A stretch of DNA of 64,000 bases from Bacillus sonorensis NBRC 101234 = KCTC 13918 (GCF_001592005.1 NZ_BCVZ01000002.1:1-64000); one strand, 5' to 3'; positions 36,973 through 46,846 are shown, numbered from the stretch's first letter. Notes: generated by a model from the letters alone, not told the origin. Numbers and translations: made by a program.

Positions 36973-37918
36973 GGTCGTTTTCCTCCTTCAATGTTTGAAC
37001 AGCGAGTTCAATCGTATCCGGGTCGGATACAGCAATCGTTTTGACTCTGCGGTTCACTTTTTTGACGAGACCTGACAGCACTTTTCCAGGCCCGATCTCG
37101 ATGAATGTCGTCACACCTTCGTCGATGAGCCTGCTGATCGATTCTTCAAAGCGGACAGGTGAGTAGAGCTGTTCAATCAGTTTATGTTTAATTTCATCTT
37201 TGTCTGTCACAATGTCGGCGGTCACATTTGAGATCACCGGGATGGACGCATCCTTAATGCTGCATGCGTCAAGGACTTCGCGCAGCTTTTCAGCGGCAGG
37301 CTTCATCAGCTCGGAATGAAACGGACCGCTGACTTCAAGCGGAATCGCGCGTTTCGCGCCGTTTTCCTTTGCAAGCTCTGACGCGAGCTCTACGCCCTTT
37401 GCTGTCCCTGAGATGACGATTTGTCCAGGACAGTTCAAATTAGCCAGCTGAACAAGGTTCCCTTCTTCTGACACTTTGTCGGTCACTTCTTCCAATGCTT
37501 TGCCGTCCATGCCGAGAATGGCGGCCATCGCTCCTTCGCCGGCAGGAACTGCTTCATTCATAAATTCGCCGCGCTTTCTGACGGCGTAGACGGCGTCTTT
37601 AAACGACATCGCCCCGGCCGCAACTAAAGCCGTGTATTCGCCGAGACTGTGGCCCGCCGCAAAATCGGCTTCAATGCCGTACTCCTTTAACTTTTCGAGA
37701 GCGGCGATGCTGGCCGTTAAAAGGCTCGGCTGCGCATTGTATGTAAGGGTCAATTCTTTTGCGTCTCCTTCAAACATAAGAGCGCTCAAATTTGCTTCAA
37801 GCGTTTCATCAGCTTCTTCAAATATCCGTCTCGCTTTCGGCTCTTTCTCATACAGCTCCCGGCCCATGCCGATATGCTGAGATCCCTGGCCCGGGAATAG
37901 AAAAGCAATCTTACCCAT
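36965..37918 (-). CDS. fabD: Malonyl-CoA:ACP transacylase FabD
   Basis: 317 residues. [20 protein letters not shown] at the N-terminus, catalytic Ser in [11 protein letters not shown] (near 91), and His in [12 protein letters not shown] (near 199). It loads malonyl groups onto ACP. It lies 17 bases after plsX and overlaps fabG, inside the FapR operon. Confidence 0.98.
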   Translation of the reverse strand: MGKIAFLFPGQGSQHIGMGRELYEKEPKARRIFEEADETLEANLSALMFEGDAKELTLTYNAQPSLLTASIAALEKLKEYGIEADFAAGHSLGEYTALVAAGAMSFKDAVYAVRKRGEFMNEAVPAGEGAMAAILGMDGKALEEVTDKVSEEGNLVQLANLNCPGQIVISGTAKGVELASELAKENGAKRAIPLEVSGPFHSELMKPAAEKLREVLDACSIKDASIPVISNVTADIVTDKDEIKHKLIEQLYSPVRFEESISRLIDEGVTTFIEIGPGKVLSGLVKKVNRRVKTIAVSDPDTIELAVQTLKEENDHA

Positions 37919-37935
37919 GATGTAAAACCTCCAGA

Positions 37936-38928
37936 CTATTCATCCGCTTTTTGTTGGATTTTTTCTTCAATAAAAGCTGCGACATTTTGGCTGACCATCT
38001 CTCTCGCCTGGCGGATCGCATGATAGACGGCACGACCGTCAGAGGAACCGTGCGCTTTGATGACCGGTGCCTTTAAACCGAAAAGCCCGGCTCCGCCATA
38101 TTCAGAGTAGTCCATCTTCGTTTTCATTTCCTTCAGTTTCGGCTTCAGCGCCGAAGCAGCCAATTTGGCGGTAAAGCTCGAAGTCAGCGTGCTTCTCAGC
38201 ATTTTAAAGATAGACAATGCCGCACCCTCAACCGTCTTTAAGGCAACGTTTCCGGTAAAACCGTCAGTCACGATGACATCGGCCACTCCATCCAGCATGT
38301 CTCTCGCTTCCACATTGCCGATAAAATTCAAATTGGTCTCTTTCAGCTTTTGGAAGGTCTGTTTTGCAAGTTCGTTTCCTTTTTTGTCTTCTGTACCGAC
38401 ATTCAAAAGTCCGATTCTCGGATTTTTCACTCCGAGCACCTGCTCTCCGTAAACAGAACCCATAATCGCGTATTGGACGAGGTGCTCCGGCTTCGCATCT
38501 ACATTTGCTCCGACATCAAGAAGAAGAAAGCCTTCCCCTGAAACCGTCGGCAAAGTCGGCGCCAATGCCGGCCTTTCGATTCCTTCGATTCTGCCGACGA
38601 TAAAAAGTCCGGCCGTCATTAAGGCGCCTGTGTTCCCCGCGGAAATGCAGGCATCGGCTCTGCCCTCTGCAACTTCCGCAGCCATCAGAACCATTGAAGA
38701 GTTTTTCTTTCTTCTGACGGCCCTGACAGGTTCGTCGGTCGCTTCAATAACCTCTTCCGCATGTTTGACGGTAATCCGCCCGTGTTCTGTTAAATGGGCG
38801 GCTATTTTTTCCCGGTCTCCGATAAGCGTGATCTCGAGGTCCTGGAAATCCTTGACCGCCTGCATCACTCCGTCGATGACCGCTTTGGGAGCATTGTCGC
38901 CTCCCATAGCATCTACAGCAATTCTCAT
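37936..38928 (-). CDS. plsX: Phosphate acyltransferase PlsX
   Basis: 330 residues. [20 protein letters not shown] at the N-terminus and [19 protein letters not shown] are diagnostic. It converts acyl-ACP to acyl-phosphate, the donor for PlsY in phosphatidic-acid synthesis. A soluble, peripheral membrane enzyme. It follows fapR by 17 bases. Confidence 0.97.
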   Translation of the reverse strand: MRIAVDAMGGDNAPKAVIDGVMQAVKDFQDLEITLIGDREKIAAHLTEHGRITVKHAEEVIEATDEPVRAVRRKKNSSMVLMAAEVAEGRADACISAGNTGALMTAGLFIVGRIEGIERPALAPTLPTVSGEGFLLLDVGANVDAKPEHLVQYAIMGSVYGEQVLGVKNPRIGLLNVGTEDKKGNELAKQTFQKLKETNLNFIGNVEARDMLDGVADVIVTDGFTGNVALKTVEGAALSIFKMLRSTLTSSFTAKLAASALKPKLKEMKTKMDYSEYGGAGLFGLKAPVIKAHGSSDGRAVYHAIRQAREMVSQNVAAFIEEKIQQKADE

Positions 38929-38945
38929 GACAAATGCGCCACCTT

Positions 38946-39512
38946 CTATGATTGTTTTGAACGATACATGACAAATTCGCCTGAAAATACAGGCTCATCG
39001 GCAACATAGCTGTTCACGCCGACAACCGTTCTGCCTTTTTCTTTATCAAGTTTAACGACTTTCGCTTTTGCAACAACCCGCTCCCCCTGCTTGACCTGCC
39101 TCGTGAAGCGGATGTCCGCCTTCGCGGTTAATGCGAGCTCATCATCAATGACGGCAACGGCAAGCGAGTTGGCCTGGGCAAACAAATGATGCCCCCTGGC
39201 AATTTGGTTGCGGCTGAATACGTGTTCTCTTCTGATTTCAAGAATTGAAATCGCATGCTCATCAAGCTCAAGGTCGATGATTTCCCCGATGACCTCGTCG
39301 AGCGGAAGCGACTTCACTTCGTCTTCGAGGGATTTTTCGGCAACACTTTTAATTCTTTCCCTCAGTTCGGGGATTGAAAGTTCCAAACGGTCTAAACGAA
39401 TCGTCTGAATGCTGACTTTAAATTTCTCCGCCAACTCTTCGTCTGTAATGAACGGGGTCATTTTTATCGTCTGCTGCAGCAATTCTTGGCGTTCTCTTTT
39501 ACTTTTTCTCAT
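38946..39512 (-). CDS. fapR: Fatty-acid and phospholipid synthesis repressor FapR
   Basis: 188 residues. An N-terminal helix-turn-helix ([20 protein letters not shown], about 20-39), a connecting helix, and a C-terminal hot-dog domain that binds malonyl-CoA as inducer. FapR represses fap regulon genes and its own operon; its recognition site sits at its promoter (see operator entry). First gene of fapR-plsX-fabD-fabG-acpP. Confidence 0.97.
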   Translation of the reverse strand: MRKSKRERQELLQQTIKMTPFITDEELAEKFKVSIQTIRLDRLELSIPELRERIKSVAEKSLEDEVKSLPLDEVIGEIIDLELDEHAISILEIRREHVFSRNQIARGHHLFAQANSLAVAVIDDELALTAKADIRFTRQVKQGERVVAKAKVVKLDKEKGRTVVGVNSYVADEPVFSGEFVMYRSKQS

Positions 39513-39536
39513 ATTATAAACACCATCCGCACATTT

Positions 39537-39552
39537 GTGACTAGGTACTAAT
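39537..39552 (-). promoter_or_regulatory. FapR operator
   Basis: Minus strand ATTAGTACCTAGTCAC matches the ATTAGTACCTA core known for FapR sites. It lies immediately after the -10 and overlaps the expected start of transcription, a classic repressing position, so the operon is autoregulated. Confidence 0.8.
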
Positions 39553-39555
39553 AGT

Positions 39556-39584
39556 AGTATATAATTTCATAGATTGGAATGCAA
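39556..39584 (-). promoter_or_regulatory. fapR operon promoter
   Basis: Minus strand TTGCAT (39579-39584), 17 bases, then TATACT (39556-39561, 5 of 6). The FapR operator follows directly. Confidence 0.65.
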
Positions 39585-39617
39585 TCTTTCTTTACCTGTT
39601 CACGACAAGTTTTCGCA

Positions 39618-41666
39618 TCAGCTCAGCTTTTCCCCGTCCATGACTCCGCTTTTTTGCAAATGCTCCCGCAGCCCCGCGTATTCGGCATCCGTCCAGAACG
39701 CCTGGGATGAGACGAGTTCTGCCGCGTCTTTTCTGGCTGTCTCAAGGGCGCGGTAATCATGGACCATATCGGCGACTTTAAACTCCGGCATCCCGCTTTG
39801 CTTTTTGCCGAAGAAATCACCCGGACCTCTCAGCTCCAAATCCTTTTCAGAAAGCTCAAAGCCATCCGTCGTTTCAGACATGATGCTCATCCGCTCTTTG
39901 CCCGTCTCGGATTTTGGATCGGCCATCAGGATGCAGTAGGATTGATGGTCGCCGCGCCCGACCCGGCCGCGAAGCTGGTGAAGCTGGGACAGCCCGAAGC
40001 GGTCTGCATCATAAATCAGCATGACGGTCGCATTCGGAACGTTGACACCGACTTCAACAACGGTTGTCGAAACAAGAATCTGGCATTTATTGCTGCTGAA
40101 CTGCCTCATCACATGTTCTTTTTCATCATTGGACAGCTTCCCGTGCATCAGCCCGATCTGCCATTTTCCTCTAAACGCATGGGTCAGCATGCTGTGGACA
40201 TCGATTGCATTTTGCACGTCGAGCTTGTCGGATTCTTCGATAAGCGGACAGATGACATACGCCTGCCTGCCTTTTTTCAATTCTTTTTCAATAAAAGCGA
40301 GAATCCGCTCCAGCATGTCGTGCTTTACCCAGTATGTCTCAATCCGCTTGCGTCCGGCCGGCATTTCATCAATGATCGACACATCCATTTCTCCAAACAC
40401 GGTGATCGCCAATGTTCTTGGAATCGGCGTCGCCGTCATAAACAGAACGTCCGGGTCCTTTCCTTTGCTTCTCAATTTTTTTCGCTGTTCGACGCCAAAA
40501 CGATGCTGCTCGTCCGTAATGACGAGGCCGAGCTGTTTAAAATGCACATCATCCTGGATCAGGGCATGCGTCCCCACCAAAATATCAATCTCGCCTTCTT
40601 GTAATCTTGCCAATAGCTCCCGTCTTCTTTTCCCTTTCACAGAGCTTGTCAAAAGCGCGACATTGACATCCAGGTTTTCAAACAGGGAGACCAATGAGTC
40701 CGCATGCTGTTCGGCCAGTATTTCTGTCGGCACCATCAGCGCCCCCTGAAAGCCGGACAATATGGACGCATATAAGGCGATGGCGGCGACGGCCGTTTTG
40801 CCTGAACCGACGTCACCTTGCAAAAGCCGGTTCATTTTGTAATCGGAAGCCATATCTTTCAATATTTCGCTTAAGGCTTTCGCTTGTGCGTTCGTCAATG
40901 TAAATGGAAGGCTGTTGACAAACGCATCTACGTCTTCACGTTTAAAAGTATGCCTGATCCCGTCGGACTGCTCCCGTTCAAACTTTCGCAACGCCTGCAT
41001 TTTCAGCTGAAACAGCAAAAATTCTTCATATACAAAGCGGCGGCGCGCCTGCTTTAACGCTTCCCTCGTTTCCGGCTTGTGGATCGCTTTGACTGCATCC
41101 TGATAGGAGGGGAGCTTATAGGCGAGCCTGAGCTTTTCAGGGAGTGGGTCTTCGGCATGCTGCAGGTGGGTGCGGACGGCTTCCTGAATCAATTTCCGCA
41201 TCGTCTTCACCGTTATGTTTTCTTTTACCGAATAGACGGGTTCTATCGTCTGATCTTCCTTGTGGGGGCCGTTTTTCAGTTCCTGGACCATCACGGACTG
41301 CCTGTGCTTGTCCCATTTTCCTGAAACGGTGACCACCGAACCGATGGCCAGCTTCTTTTTCAAATACGGCCGGTTAAAGCAGACCGCCGTGATTAAATAG
41401 TTTCCGACTAAAAGCCGAAAGGTGAGACGGCTCCGCTTTTTCCCGTAATAGGTAAGAGAAGGCTCGCTGTGAACCTTCCCTTCGACCGTCACTCTTTCCT
41501 CATGTGCCACTTCTTCCAAATCGCGCAATTCATAATCGTCATATCGGTACGGGAAGTAGTTCAAAAGATCGGAAATATCGTAGATCCCAAGCTCATTCAG
41601 CGTTTTTTCCGTTTCCGTCCCGATTCCTTTTATAACAGATATACTATTTTGCAGATTGTTTTTCAC
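39618..41666 (-). CDS. recG: ATP-dependent DNA helicase RecG
   Basis: 682 residues from GTG at 41666, with GGAGGGG 12 bases upstream. The wedge domain covers about 1-240. Helicase motifs: LLQGDVGSGKTAVAAIAL (near 280), DEQH in VITDEQHRFG, TATPIPRTL, and the C-terminal LHQLRGRVGRGDHQS. It remodels stalled forks and Holliday junctions. It overlaps the sdaAA end by 23 bases. Confidence 0.97.
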   Translation of the reverse strand: MKNNLQNSISVIKGIGTETEKTLNELGIYDISDLLNYFPYRYDDYELRDLEEVAHEERVTVEGKVHSEPSLTYYGKKRSRLTFRLLVGNYLITAVCFNRPYLKKKLAIGSVVTVSGKWDKHRQSVMVQELKNGPHKEDQTIEPVYSVKENITVKTMRKLIQEAVRTHLQHAEDPLPEKLRLAYKLPSYQDAVKAIHKPETREALKQARRRFVYEEFLLFQLKMQALRKFEREQSDGIRHTFKREDVDAFVNSLPFTLTNAQAKALSEILKDMASDYKMNRLLQGDVGSGKTAVAAIALYASILSGFQGALMVPTEILAEQHADSLVSLFENLDVNVALLTSSVKGKRRRELLARLQEGEIDILVGTHALIQDDVHFKQLGLVITDEQHRFGVEQRKKLRSKGKDPDVLFMTATPIPRTLAITVFGEMDVSIIDEMPAGRKRIETYWVKHDMLERILAFIEKELKKGRQAYVICPLIEESDKLDVQNAIDVHSMLTHAFRGKWQIGLMHGKLSNDEKEHVMRQFSSNKCQILVSTTVVEVGVNVPNATVMLIYDADRFGLSQLHQLRGRVGRGDHQSYCILMADPKSETGKERMSIMSETTDGFELSEKDLELRGPGDFFGKKQSGMPEFKVADMVHDYRALETARKDAAELVSSQAFWTDAEYAGLREHLQKSGVMDGEKLS

Positions 41667-42546
41667 GTGCAGATGACGCCCCTCCGAATATTTTTTTCTC
41701 CAATTCTTTTCCTGTCGGGGTTGCGGCGAGTCCGCCCCGGCCCGTCTCTCTCAAGGCCGTCGGCATCGTTTGGCCGATTTTATACATCGCATCAATGACT
41801 TCATCACACGGAATGCGGCTTGTGATACCGGCAAGCGCCATATCTGCGGCAACCATTGCATTCGCCGCTCCCATCGCATTTCGTTTGACACATGGAACCT
41901 CGACAAGGCCGGCGACAGGATCGCAAACAAGGCCGAGCACGTTTTTCAAAGCGATCGCCATCGCTTCGGCGCACTGTTCAGGCGTTCCTCCCGCCATTTC
42001 GACGATGGCCGCCGCCGCCATTCCGGAGGCCGACCCGACTTCAGCCTGGCACCCGCCGGCTGCTCCCGAGATGCTCGCATTGTTGGCAACGACAAATCCG
42101 AACGCGCCCGAGGTGAATAAAAAGCGGACCATCTGTTCCTTTGTCGGATGAAGCTTGTCTTTGACAGCGAACAGGGTCCCCGGAACGACGCCTGCGGATC
42201 CTGCCGTCGGCGTCGCACAAATCGTCCCCATAGCCGCATTGACTTCGTTGGTTGCAACCGCTTTGCTGACGGCATCTAAAATCACATCTCCGGACAGCCC
42301 TTTACCTGATGTAAGATACGCATGCAGCTTGACGGCGTCCCCGCCTGTTAAACCGGAATGAGACTGAACGCCGCTGATGCCCTTTTGCACAGCAGCTTCC
42401 ATCACGTCCAAGTTAGCCTCCATCTGTTTGAAAATCTCTTCCCTCGTCCGGCCTGACACCGCGATTTCCTGGGTAATCATGATTTCTGAGATGGAGACGT
42501 TTTTCTCTTTTGTCAGCTGAATCAATTCTTTCACATTTCGAAACAT
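41644..42546 (-). CDS. sdaAA: L-serine dehydratase alpha subunit
   Basis: 300 residues. With SdaAB it deaminates serine to pyruvate using a 4Fe-4S cluster. Conserved cysteines lie in GAAGGCQAEVGSASG, GLVCDPVAGLVEVPC and the SHSGLTGGD segment. The C-terminal tail is Lys/Ser-rich. The gene follows sdaAB by 24 bases and overlaps recG. Confidence 0.96.
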   Translation of the reverse strand: MFRNVKELIQLTKEKNVSISEIMITQEIAVSGRTREEIFKQMEANLDVMEAAVQKGISGVQSHSGLTGGDAVKLHAYLTSGKGLSGDVILDAVSKAVATNEVNAAMGTICATPTAGSAGVVPGTLFAVKDKLHPTKEQMVRFLFTSGAFGFVVANNASISGAAGGCQAEVGSASGMAAAAIVEMAGGTPEQCAEAMAIALKNVLGLVCDPVAGLVEVPCVKRNAMGAANAMVAADMALAGITSRIPCDEVIDAMYKIGQTMPTALRETGRGGLAATPTGKELEKKIFGGASSAREKQSAK

Positions 42547-42570
42547 GTAATCTCCCTCTTCCCTGTCCTT

Positions 42571-43233
42571 TTAGTCAGCGATCTGCGTCACTTCGATGAT
42601 ATTCGGCAGCGCTCTCAGTTCTTCAAATACGGCCGGATCGATCGCTTGGTCGACCTCGATTGTCATCAGCGCTTCCTGGCCGATATCTTTGCGGGCCACT
42701 TCCATATGGCCGATGTTTATTGCAAATTTCGCCAGTACATTGGCAACGCCTGCAATCGTTCCGTACCGGTCATTATGGACGACTAAAATGGCGGGATGAT
42801 TTCCCGACAATCTGAGCTCAAAGCCGTTAAGCTCGATAATTTCTATTTTTCCCCCGCCGATCGAAATACCTGCAAGTTCAAGGGAACCTTGATCATCGGA
42901 AATAAGAAGGCGGGCTGTATTCGGATGTTTGGGTACCGCTTCCTCTTCACGGAACTCGATGTCAATTCCCTTTTCCTCGGCAAGGCGGATGGAGTCTTTA
43001 ATTCTTTCATCAAATGTATCAAAATCTAAAAGTCCGCCGATGATCGCCACATCTGTTCCATGGCCTTTATATGTTTCGGCAAAAGAACCGTATAATGAAA
43101 CGACGATTTTTTTCGGCTCTCTTCCAAATACGCTTCTGGCGACCCTGCCGATTCTGGCAGCGCCGGCCGTATGCGAGCTTGACGGACCGATCATGACGGG
43201 CCCGATAATATCAAACACACTTCTGTACTTCAT
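42571..43233 (-). CDS. sdaAB: L-serine dehydratase beta subunit
   Basis: 220 residues from MKYRSVFDIIGPVMIGPSSS; the 11-codon upstream extension is rejected because GGGGGAT precedes this ATG. The N-terminal part has the SSSHTAGAARIGRVAR motif, and an ACT domain (about 145-215) probably senses amino acids. Split-subunit serine dehydratase, typical of Gram-positive bacteria. Confidence 0.95.
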   Translation of the reverse strand: MKYRSVFDIIGPVMIGPSSSHTAGAARIGRVARSVFGREPKKIVVSLYGSFAETYKGHGTDVAIIGGLLDFDTFDERIKDSIRLAEEKGIDIEFREEEAVPKHPNTARLLISDDQGSLELAGISIGGGKIEIIELNGFELRLSGNHPAILVVHNDRYGTIAGVANVLAKFAINIGHMEVARKDIGQEALMTIEVDQAIDPAVFEELRALPNIIEVTQIAD

Positions 43234-43345
43234 CCGTATCCCCCTTTTATGTTTCACAGATTTCACCGTGATGCGCGGCAGAAAACAGCCGTTTTTTTTA
43301 GACTAATCGATCAATCATCAATTGGCAAGCAGCGCGAATACTCTT

Positions 43346-43389
43346 AAAAAAAGCCAAAAGAAGAGAAGGGCTTTTCAAAACACCCTTCT
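43346..43389 (-). terminator. Terminator after fakA
   Basis: AGAAGGG (43364-43370) pairs with CCCTTCT (43383-43389) around a 12-base loop; the minus strand continues CTTCTTTTGGCTTTTTTT. It may partly insulate sdaAB from yloU-fakA. Confidence 0.5.
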
Positions 43390-43398
43390 GCTCAATCA

Positions 43399-45057
43399 TT
43401 ATTCCGCAGCCAAAATATACGAATACAGCGGCTGTTTTCCGTCGTGAATTTCCACTTCAACATCTTCAAATGCTTCGCTGATATGGCCGGCGAGCTCTTC
43501 GGCTTCTTCTTCTGAAGCATCTTCTCCCTTAATGATCGTTACGATTTCAGTGTCCTCATCGACCATTTCCGCTATCAGCTTTTTCGCTGCCGTTAATTGT
43601 TCGGCCGCGGTTTCAACGATCTTTCCATTTAAAATGCCCATAAAGTCGCCTTTTTTGATGTCGATGCCGTCGATGTTCGTATCTCTGACGGCGTATGTGA
43701 TTTGTCCGCTTTTGACATGAGTGGTCGCTTCAAGCATATTTGCTTCATTTTCTTCCGCGTTTGCGGCCGGATTAAATGCAAGCAATGCGGCCATTCCTTG
43801 GGGAACGGTCTTTGTCGGGACGACGATCACGTTTTGATCGGCGACATCAGCCGCCTGGTTGGCCGCCATGACGATGTTTGAATTATTCGGCAGAATCACG
43901 ACTGTATCCGCATTGGCATCCCGGATCGCCTGCACGATGTCTTCTGTGCTCGGATTCATCGTCTGGCCGCCCTCTATCACGGCTGTGGCGCCAATGCTTT
44001 TGAAAAGTTCGGCAATTCCTTCGCCCATCGCCACGGTGACAATGCCGTACGGCTGTTTTTCAGCAGGGGCCTTGACGGCTTCTTGCTTGGACTGGCTGAG
44101 AATCGCGCTGTGCTGTTCTCTCATATTTTCGATTTTCATATTGATCAGACTGCCGTACTTTTGCGCATACGTCAGGACTTCTCCCGGATATTCAGCATGA
44201 ATGTGCACTTTTGCAAGGTTCTCGTCGGAAACGACGAGCAGCGAATCTCCGAAGCGGCTTAAATCCTGGCGGAATGCGTCTTCTTTAAAGCTTTTTTTGT
44301 CCTGATCAAGCTTTACCATGAATTCCGTGCAATAGCCGAATTCGATGTCCTCCGTGTTCATATGGCTTTGAGCGTTTTTATGATGTTCGGCGCTGACGAG
44401 GTCGTCCAGCGATGGAAGCGCCACCTTTTCTGAAAGCTTTTCTCCTTTTAAAGAAGCAAGAAATCCTTCATATACAAACAGCAGTCCTTTGCCCCCGCTG
44501 TCAACAACGCCGACTTCCTTCAAAACAGGCAGAAGCTCCGGCGTCCGCTCCAGTGAAGCCTCCGCTTCGCGGACAACGGCTTCCATGACAGCGATGATAT
44601 CGGTTTCAGTTTGAGCGGTGTCCACAGCTTTTTTGGCAGCGTCTTTCGCAACCGTCAAAATCGTACCTTCTACAGGTTTCATGACCGCTTTATAGGCGGT
44701 GTCGACTCCGGCCTGAAACGCAGCGGCAAATTCCTTTGCGTCGATTTTGCTTTTCTGTTCGATCGACTTTCCAAAACCTCTGAACAGCTGCGATAAAATA
44801 ACGCCCGAATTTCCACGCGCTCCCATCAGCAGCCCTTTTGCAAGGCTTGCAGCCACTTTGCCGATATTTTCCGTATCGATTTGCTCCACTTCTTTTGCAC
44901 CGGATGTCATCGATAAATTCATATTTGTTCCTGTATCTCCGTCCGGAACAGGAAAAACGTTTAACGCATCAACCACATTTGCGTTTTGGGACAGATGGCG
45001 CGCTCCGTACAGAACCATTTCTGCAAAGGCCTTCCCATCTAAGTTTCGTATAGACAC
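43399..45057 (-). CDS. fakA: Fatty acid kinase FakA (YloV, DAK-domain protein)
   Basis: 552 residues from GTG at 45057 with AGGAGG nine bases upstream. The N-terminal DhaL/DAK-like ATP-binding domain has VFPVPDGDTGTNM (about 31-43) and GARGNSGVILSQLFRG; a DegV-partner middle domain and a C-terminal domain follow. FakA phosphorylates exogenous fatty acids bound to FakB proteins. No fakB lies in this window. It is paired with yloU, as in most Firmicutes. Confidence 0.93.
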   Translation of the reverse strand: MSIRNLDGKAFAEMVLYGARHLSQNANVVDALNVFPVPDGDTGTNMNLSMTSGAKEVEQIDTENIGKVAASLAKGLLMGARGNSGVILSQLFRGFGKSIEQKSKIDAKEFAAAFQAGVDTAYKAVMKPVEGTILTVAKDAAKKAVDTAQTETDIIAVMEAVVREAEASLERTPELLPVLKEVGVVDSGGKGLLFVYEGFLASLKGEKLSEKVALPSLDDLVSAEHHKNAQSHMNTEDIEFGYCTEFMVKLDQDKKSFKEDAFRQDLSRFGDSLLVVSDENLAKVHIHAEYPGEVLTYAQKYGSLINMKIENMREQHSAILSQSKQEAVKAPAEKQPYGIVTVAMGEGIAELFKSIGATAVIEGGQTMNPSTEDIVQAIRDANADTVVILPNNSNIVMAANQAADVADQNVIVVPTKTVPQGMAALLAFNPAANAEENEANMLEATTHVKSGQITYAVRDTNIDGIDIKKGDFMGILNGKIVETAAEQLTAAKKLIAEMVDEDTEIVTIIKGEDASEEEAEELAGHISEAFEDVEVEIHDGKQPLYSYILAAE

Positions 45058-45074
45058 TCTTGTTTTCCTCCTAA

Positions 45075-45437
45075 CTACGGGTTCGTCACTCGTACTCCTT
45101 GTACATAAATGTTTACGGAATCAACTGCGAGATCTGTTGTCTGATCCAGCGTGTATTTGACTTTTGTTTGAACATTGTGCGCCACTTCAGAAATTTTTGT
45201 TCCGTAGCTGACGATGATGTACATGTCAATGTGAATGCGGTCTTCTTCCTGACGAACAATAACGCCCCGGCTGAAGTTCTCTTTTCTGAGGATTTCAGTC
45301 AGCCCGTCTTTAATTTGGTTCTTGGATGCCATACCTACGATCCCGTAGCAGTCAATCGCCGCCCCTCCGGCAACCATGGCGATGACTTCATTTGATATAT
45401 CAATCTGTCCGTATTTTGTTCGAAATTCAATGGACAC
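45075..45437 (-). CDS. yloU: Asp23/Gls24 family protein YloU
   Basis: 120 residues from GTG at 45437 with GGAGGAACC upstream. Asp23-family signature: VIAMVAGGAAIDCYGIVGMA (about 17-36) and HIDMYIIVSYGTKISEVAHN. Asp23 proteins associate with the membrane or envelope-stress response in other Firmicutes; the precise role of YloU is unknown. It precedes fakA by 17 bases. Confidence 0.92.
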   Translation of the reverse strand: MSIEFRTKYGQIDISNEVIAMVAGGAAIDCYGIVGMASKNQIKDGLTEILRKENFSRGVIVRQEEDRIHIDMYIIVSYGTKISEVAHNVQTKVKYTLDQTTDLAVDSVNIYVQGVRVTNP

Positions 45438-45541
45438 GTCGGTTCCTCCTTTTTGAGTCTCTTTGACCGAGTTATCATCATTCTACTATAAGGACCTTCT
45501 TTTTTAAAGAACAGGTAAGCTTCCCTCTAGACCCAACCCTA

Positions 45542-45570
45542 CTTATACTACAGCGGGGGTAATTTTTCAA
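45542..45570 (-). promoter_or_regulatory. yloU-fakA promoter
   Basis: Minus strand TTGAAA (45565-45570), 17 bases, then TATAAG (45542-45547), each 5 of 6. It is divergent from the rpmB promoter about 40 bases away and gives a leader of about 100 bases. Confidence 0.6.
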
Positions 45571-45610
45571 GTTGTCAAGGAATTATTCTTGAAAGGAGAG
45601 TAATCAATAG

Positions 45611-45639
45611 TTGCAAACGGTTTTCAGCTGTGTTAAATT
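45611..45639 (+). promoter_or_regulatory. rpmB promoter
   Basis: TTGCAA (45611-45616), 17 bases, then TAAATT (45634-45639). The leader of about 75 bases ends in GGAGGGAAACAA before the rpmB ATG. Confidence 0.6.
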
Positions 45640-45699
45640 ATTAAAGTATCTGAAGCATCACAAATGATCAAATGATAAAGAATGATGATGTTTTTTTGA

Positions 45700-45906
<207 letters not shown>

Positions 45907-45914
45907 GACAAAAT

Positions 45915-45957
45915 AAACGCCTGCCCAAAGCGACTTTGTTGTTTAGGGCAGGCGTTT
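45915..45957. terminator. Bidirectional terminator shared by rpmB and spoVM
   Basis: A 12-base perfect stem (45915-45926 with 45946-45957) and a 19-base loop. T-runs follow on the plus strand (GTTTTTAC) and, more weakly, on the minus strand (TTTATTTTG). The convergent rpmB and spoVM genes end on either side. Confidence 0.88.
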
Positions 45958-45993
45958 TTACATTCTTTTTTGGTCCGGGAACCTGGGCGAATG

Positions 45994-46074
45994 TCAATCT
46001 TTGCGAAACGAGCCCAGCATTGCCCGGACAATTCCCCCCAAAAATTTCGGTAATTTAATCGTATAAAATTTCAT
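45994..46074 (-). CDS. spoVM: Stage V sporulation peptide SpoVM
   Basis: 26 residues, too short for most gene finders. It starts MKFYTIKLPKFLGG and ends GSFRKD. From memory, the sequence is identical to B. subtilis SpoVM, an amphipathic helix that recognises the convex forespore membrane and anchors the SpoIVA coat base. A strong ribosome site (GAGGAGGG, six bases before ATG) supports it. The gene is expected to be read by mother-cell sigma-E. Pro-9, which is critical in the peptide, is present. It shares a terminator with rpmB. Confidence 0.97.
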   Translation of the reverse strand: MKFYTIKLPKFLGGIVRAMLGSFRKD

Positions 46075-46105
46075 TCCGTTCCCTCCTCAAGAGTCCCGCA
46101 AACCG

Positions 46106-46113
46106 CATGTATC
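46106..46113 (-). promoter_or_regulatory. Weak sigma-E-like -10 for spoVM
   Basis: Minus strand GATACATG resembles the sigma-E -10 (CATACANT) at five positions. It lies about 32 bases before the spoVM ATG. No convincing -35 is visible, so this is only a candidate. Confidence 0.25.
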
Positions 46114-46174
46114 GCCAGGTCTTTTCTGACAACCGGATCCCTAAGCATCCGCTCAAGCGGGCAGCCAGGATATT

Positions 46175-46816
46175 TTAATCAGTGCTTCTTATCATTATTA
46201 ATATGCCTTCTGTAAACGAAAAAGCACCTTGTGATCGGATGAGTTCGTTACTAATACATAGTGTAGAACCAAGTGCAATATGACACTTATTTAAAGAATA
46301 CTTAAATCCTTCGAGAGAAAGGTTTTTGACCGTTTCTGTAAACGGCAGGAATGAAATATAAGGCTTCGTCTGATCGCGTGTAACGGTATAAGAACCGGGG
46401 GGAAACAAGCTGATCGTGTTTTGGCGGTCGATCATCACCGCGTTGATCCTGCTCTCTGCCGCTTGATGAAGCAGCTGCAGATTTCCGAGAAAATGATCGG
46501 CTCTGCCTCCCGAGATGCCGAACATCCTGATGAATGCCGGTTCCTGCTTGACAGCCCAGCTGAGAGCCAGATCCAAATCCGTCTTGTCCTTCTCGGCTTG
46601 ATAGATATGGAGGCGGGGTGCGGCTTCTTCAATGGCTTGCTTTTGCTCCGGTGTGATGCTGTCAAAATCGCCGAATGCTTCATCCGGAATGATTCCTCTA
46701 TCCAAAAGTGTCACAGCGCCCCTGTCGACGCCGATCCAAAATGCATCCTTTTCGCGGTACCGAGACAAATCCGGGATGAGATGCTCGGGCCCTCCGGCCA
46801 CAATATTGATGTTCAT
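46175..46816 (-). CDS. thiN: Thiamine pyrophosphokinase ThiN
   Basis: 213 residues. It converts thiamine to thiamine pyrophosphate. Signature parts: IGVDRGAVTLLDRGIIPDEA, FGDFDSITPEQ (about 49-59), KDKTDLDLALSWAV and GGRADHFLGNLQLL (about 102-115). It is downstream of rpe, but a hairpin terminator lies between them, so expression may depend on readthrough. Confidence 0.95.
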   Translation of the reverse strand: MNINIVAGGPEHLIPDLSRYREKDAFWIGVDRGAVTLLDRGIIPDEAFGDFDSITPEQKQAIEEAAPRLHIYQAEKDKTDLDLALSWAVKQEPAFIRMFGISGGRADHFLGNLQLLHQAAESRINAVMIDRQNTISLFPPGSYTVTRDQTKPYISFLPFTETVKNLSLEGFKYSLNKCHIALGSTLCISNELIRSQGAFSFTEGILIMIRSTD

Positions 46817-46846
46817 GATGGGTGTATCCTTTCTTTAGCCCGTTCT

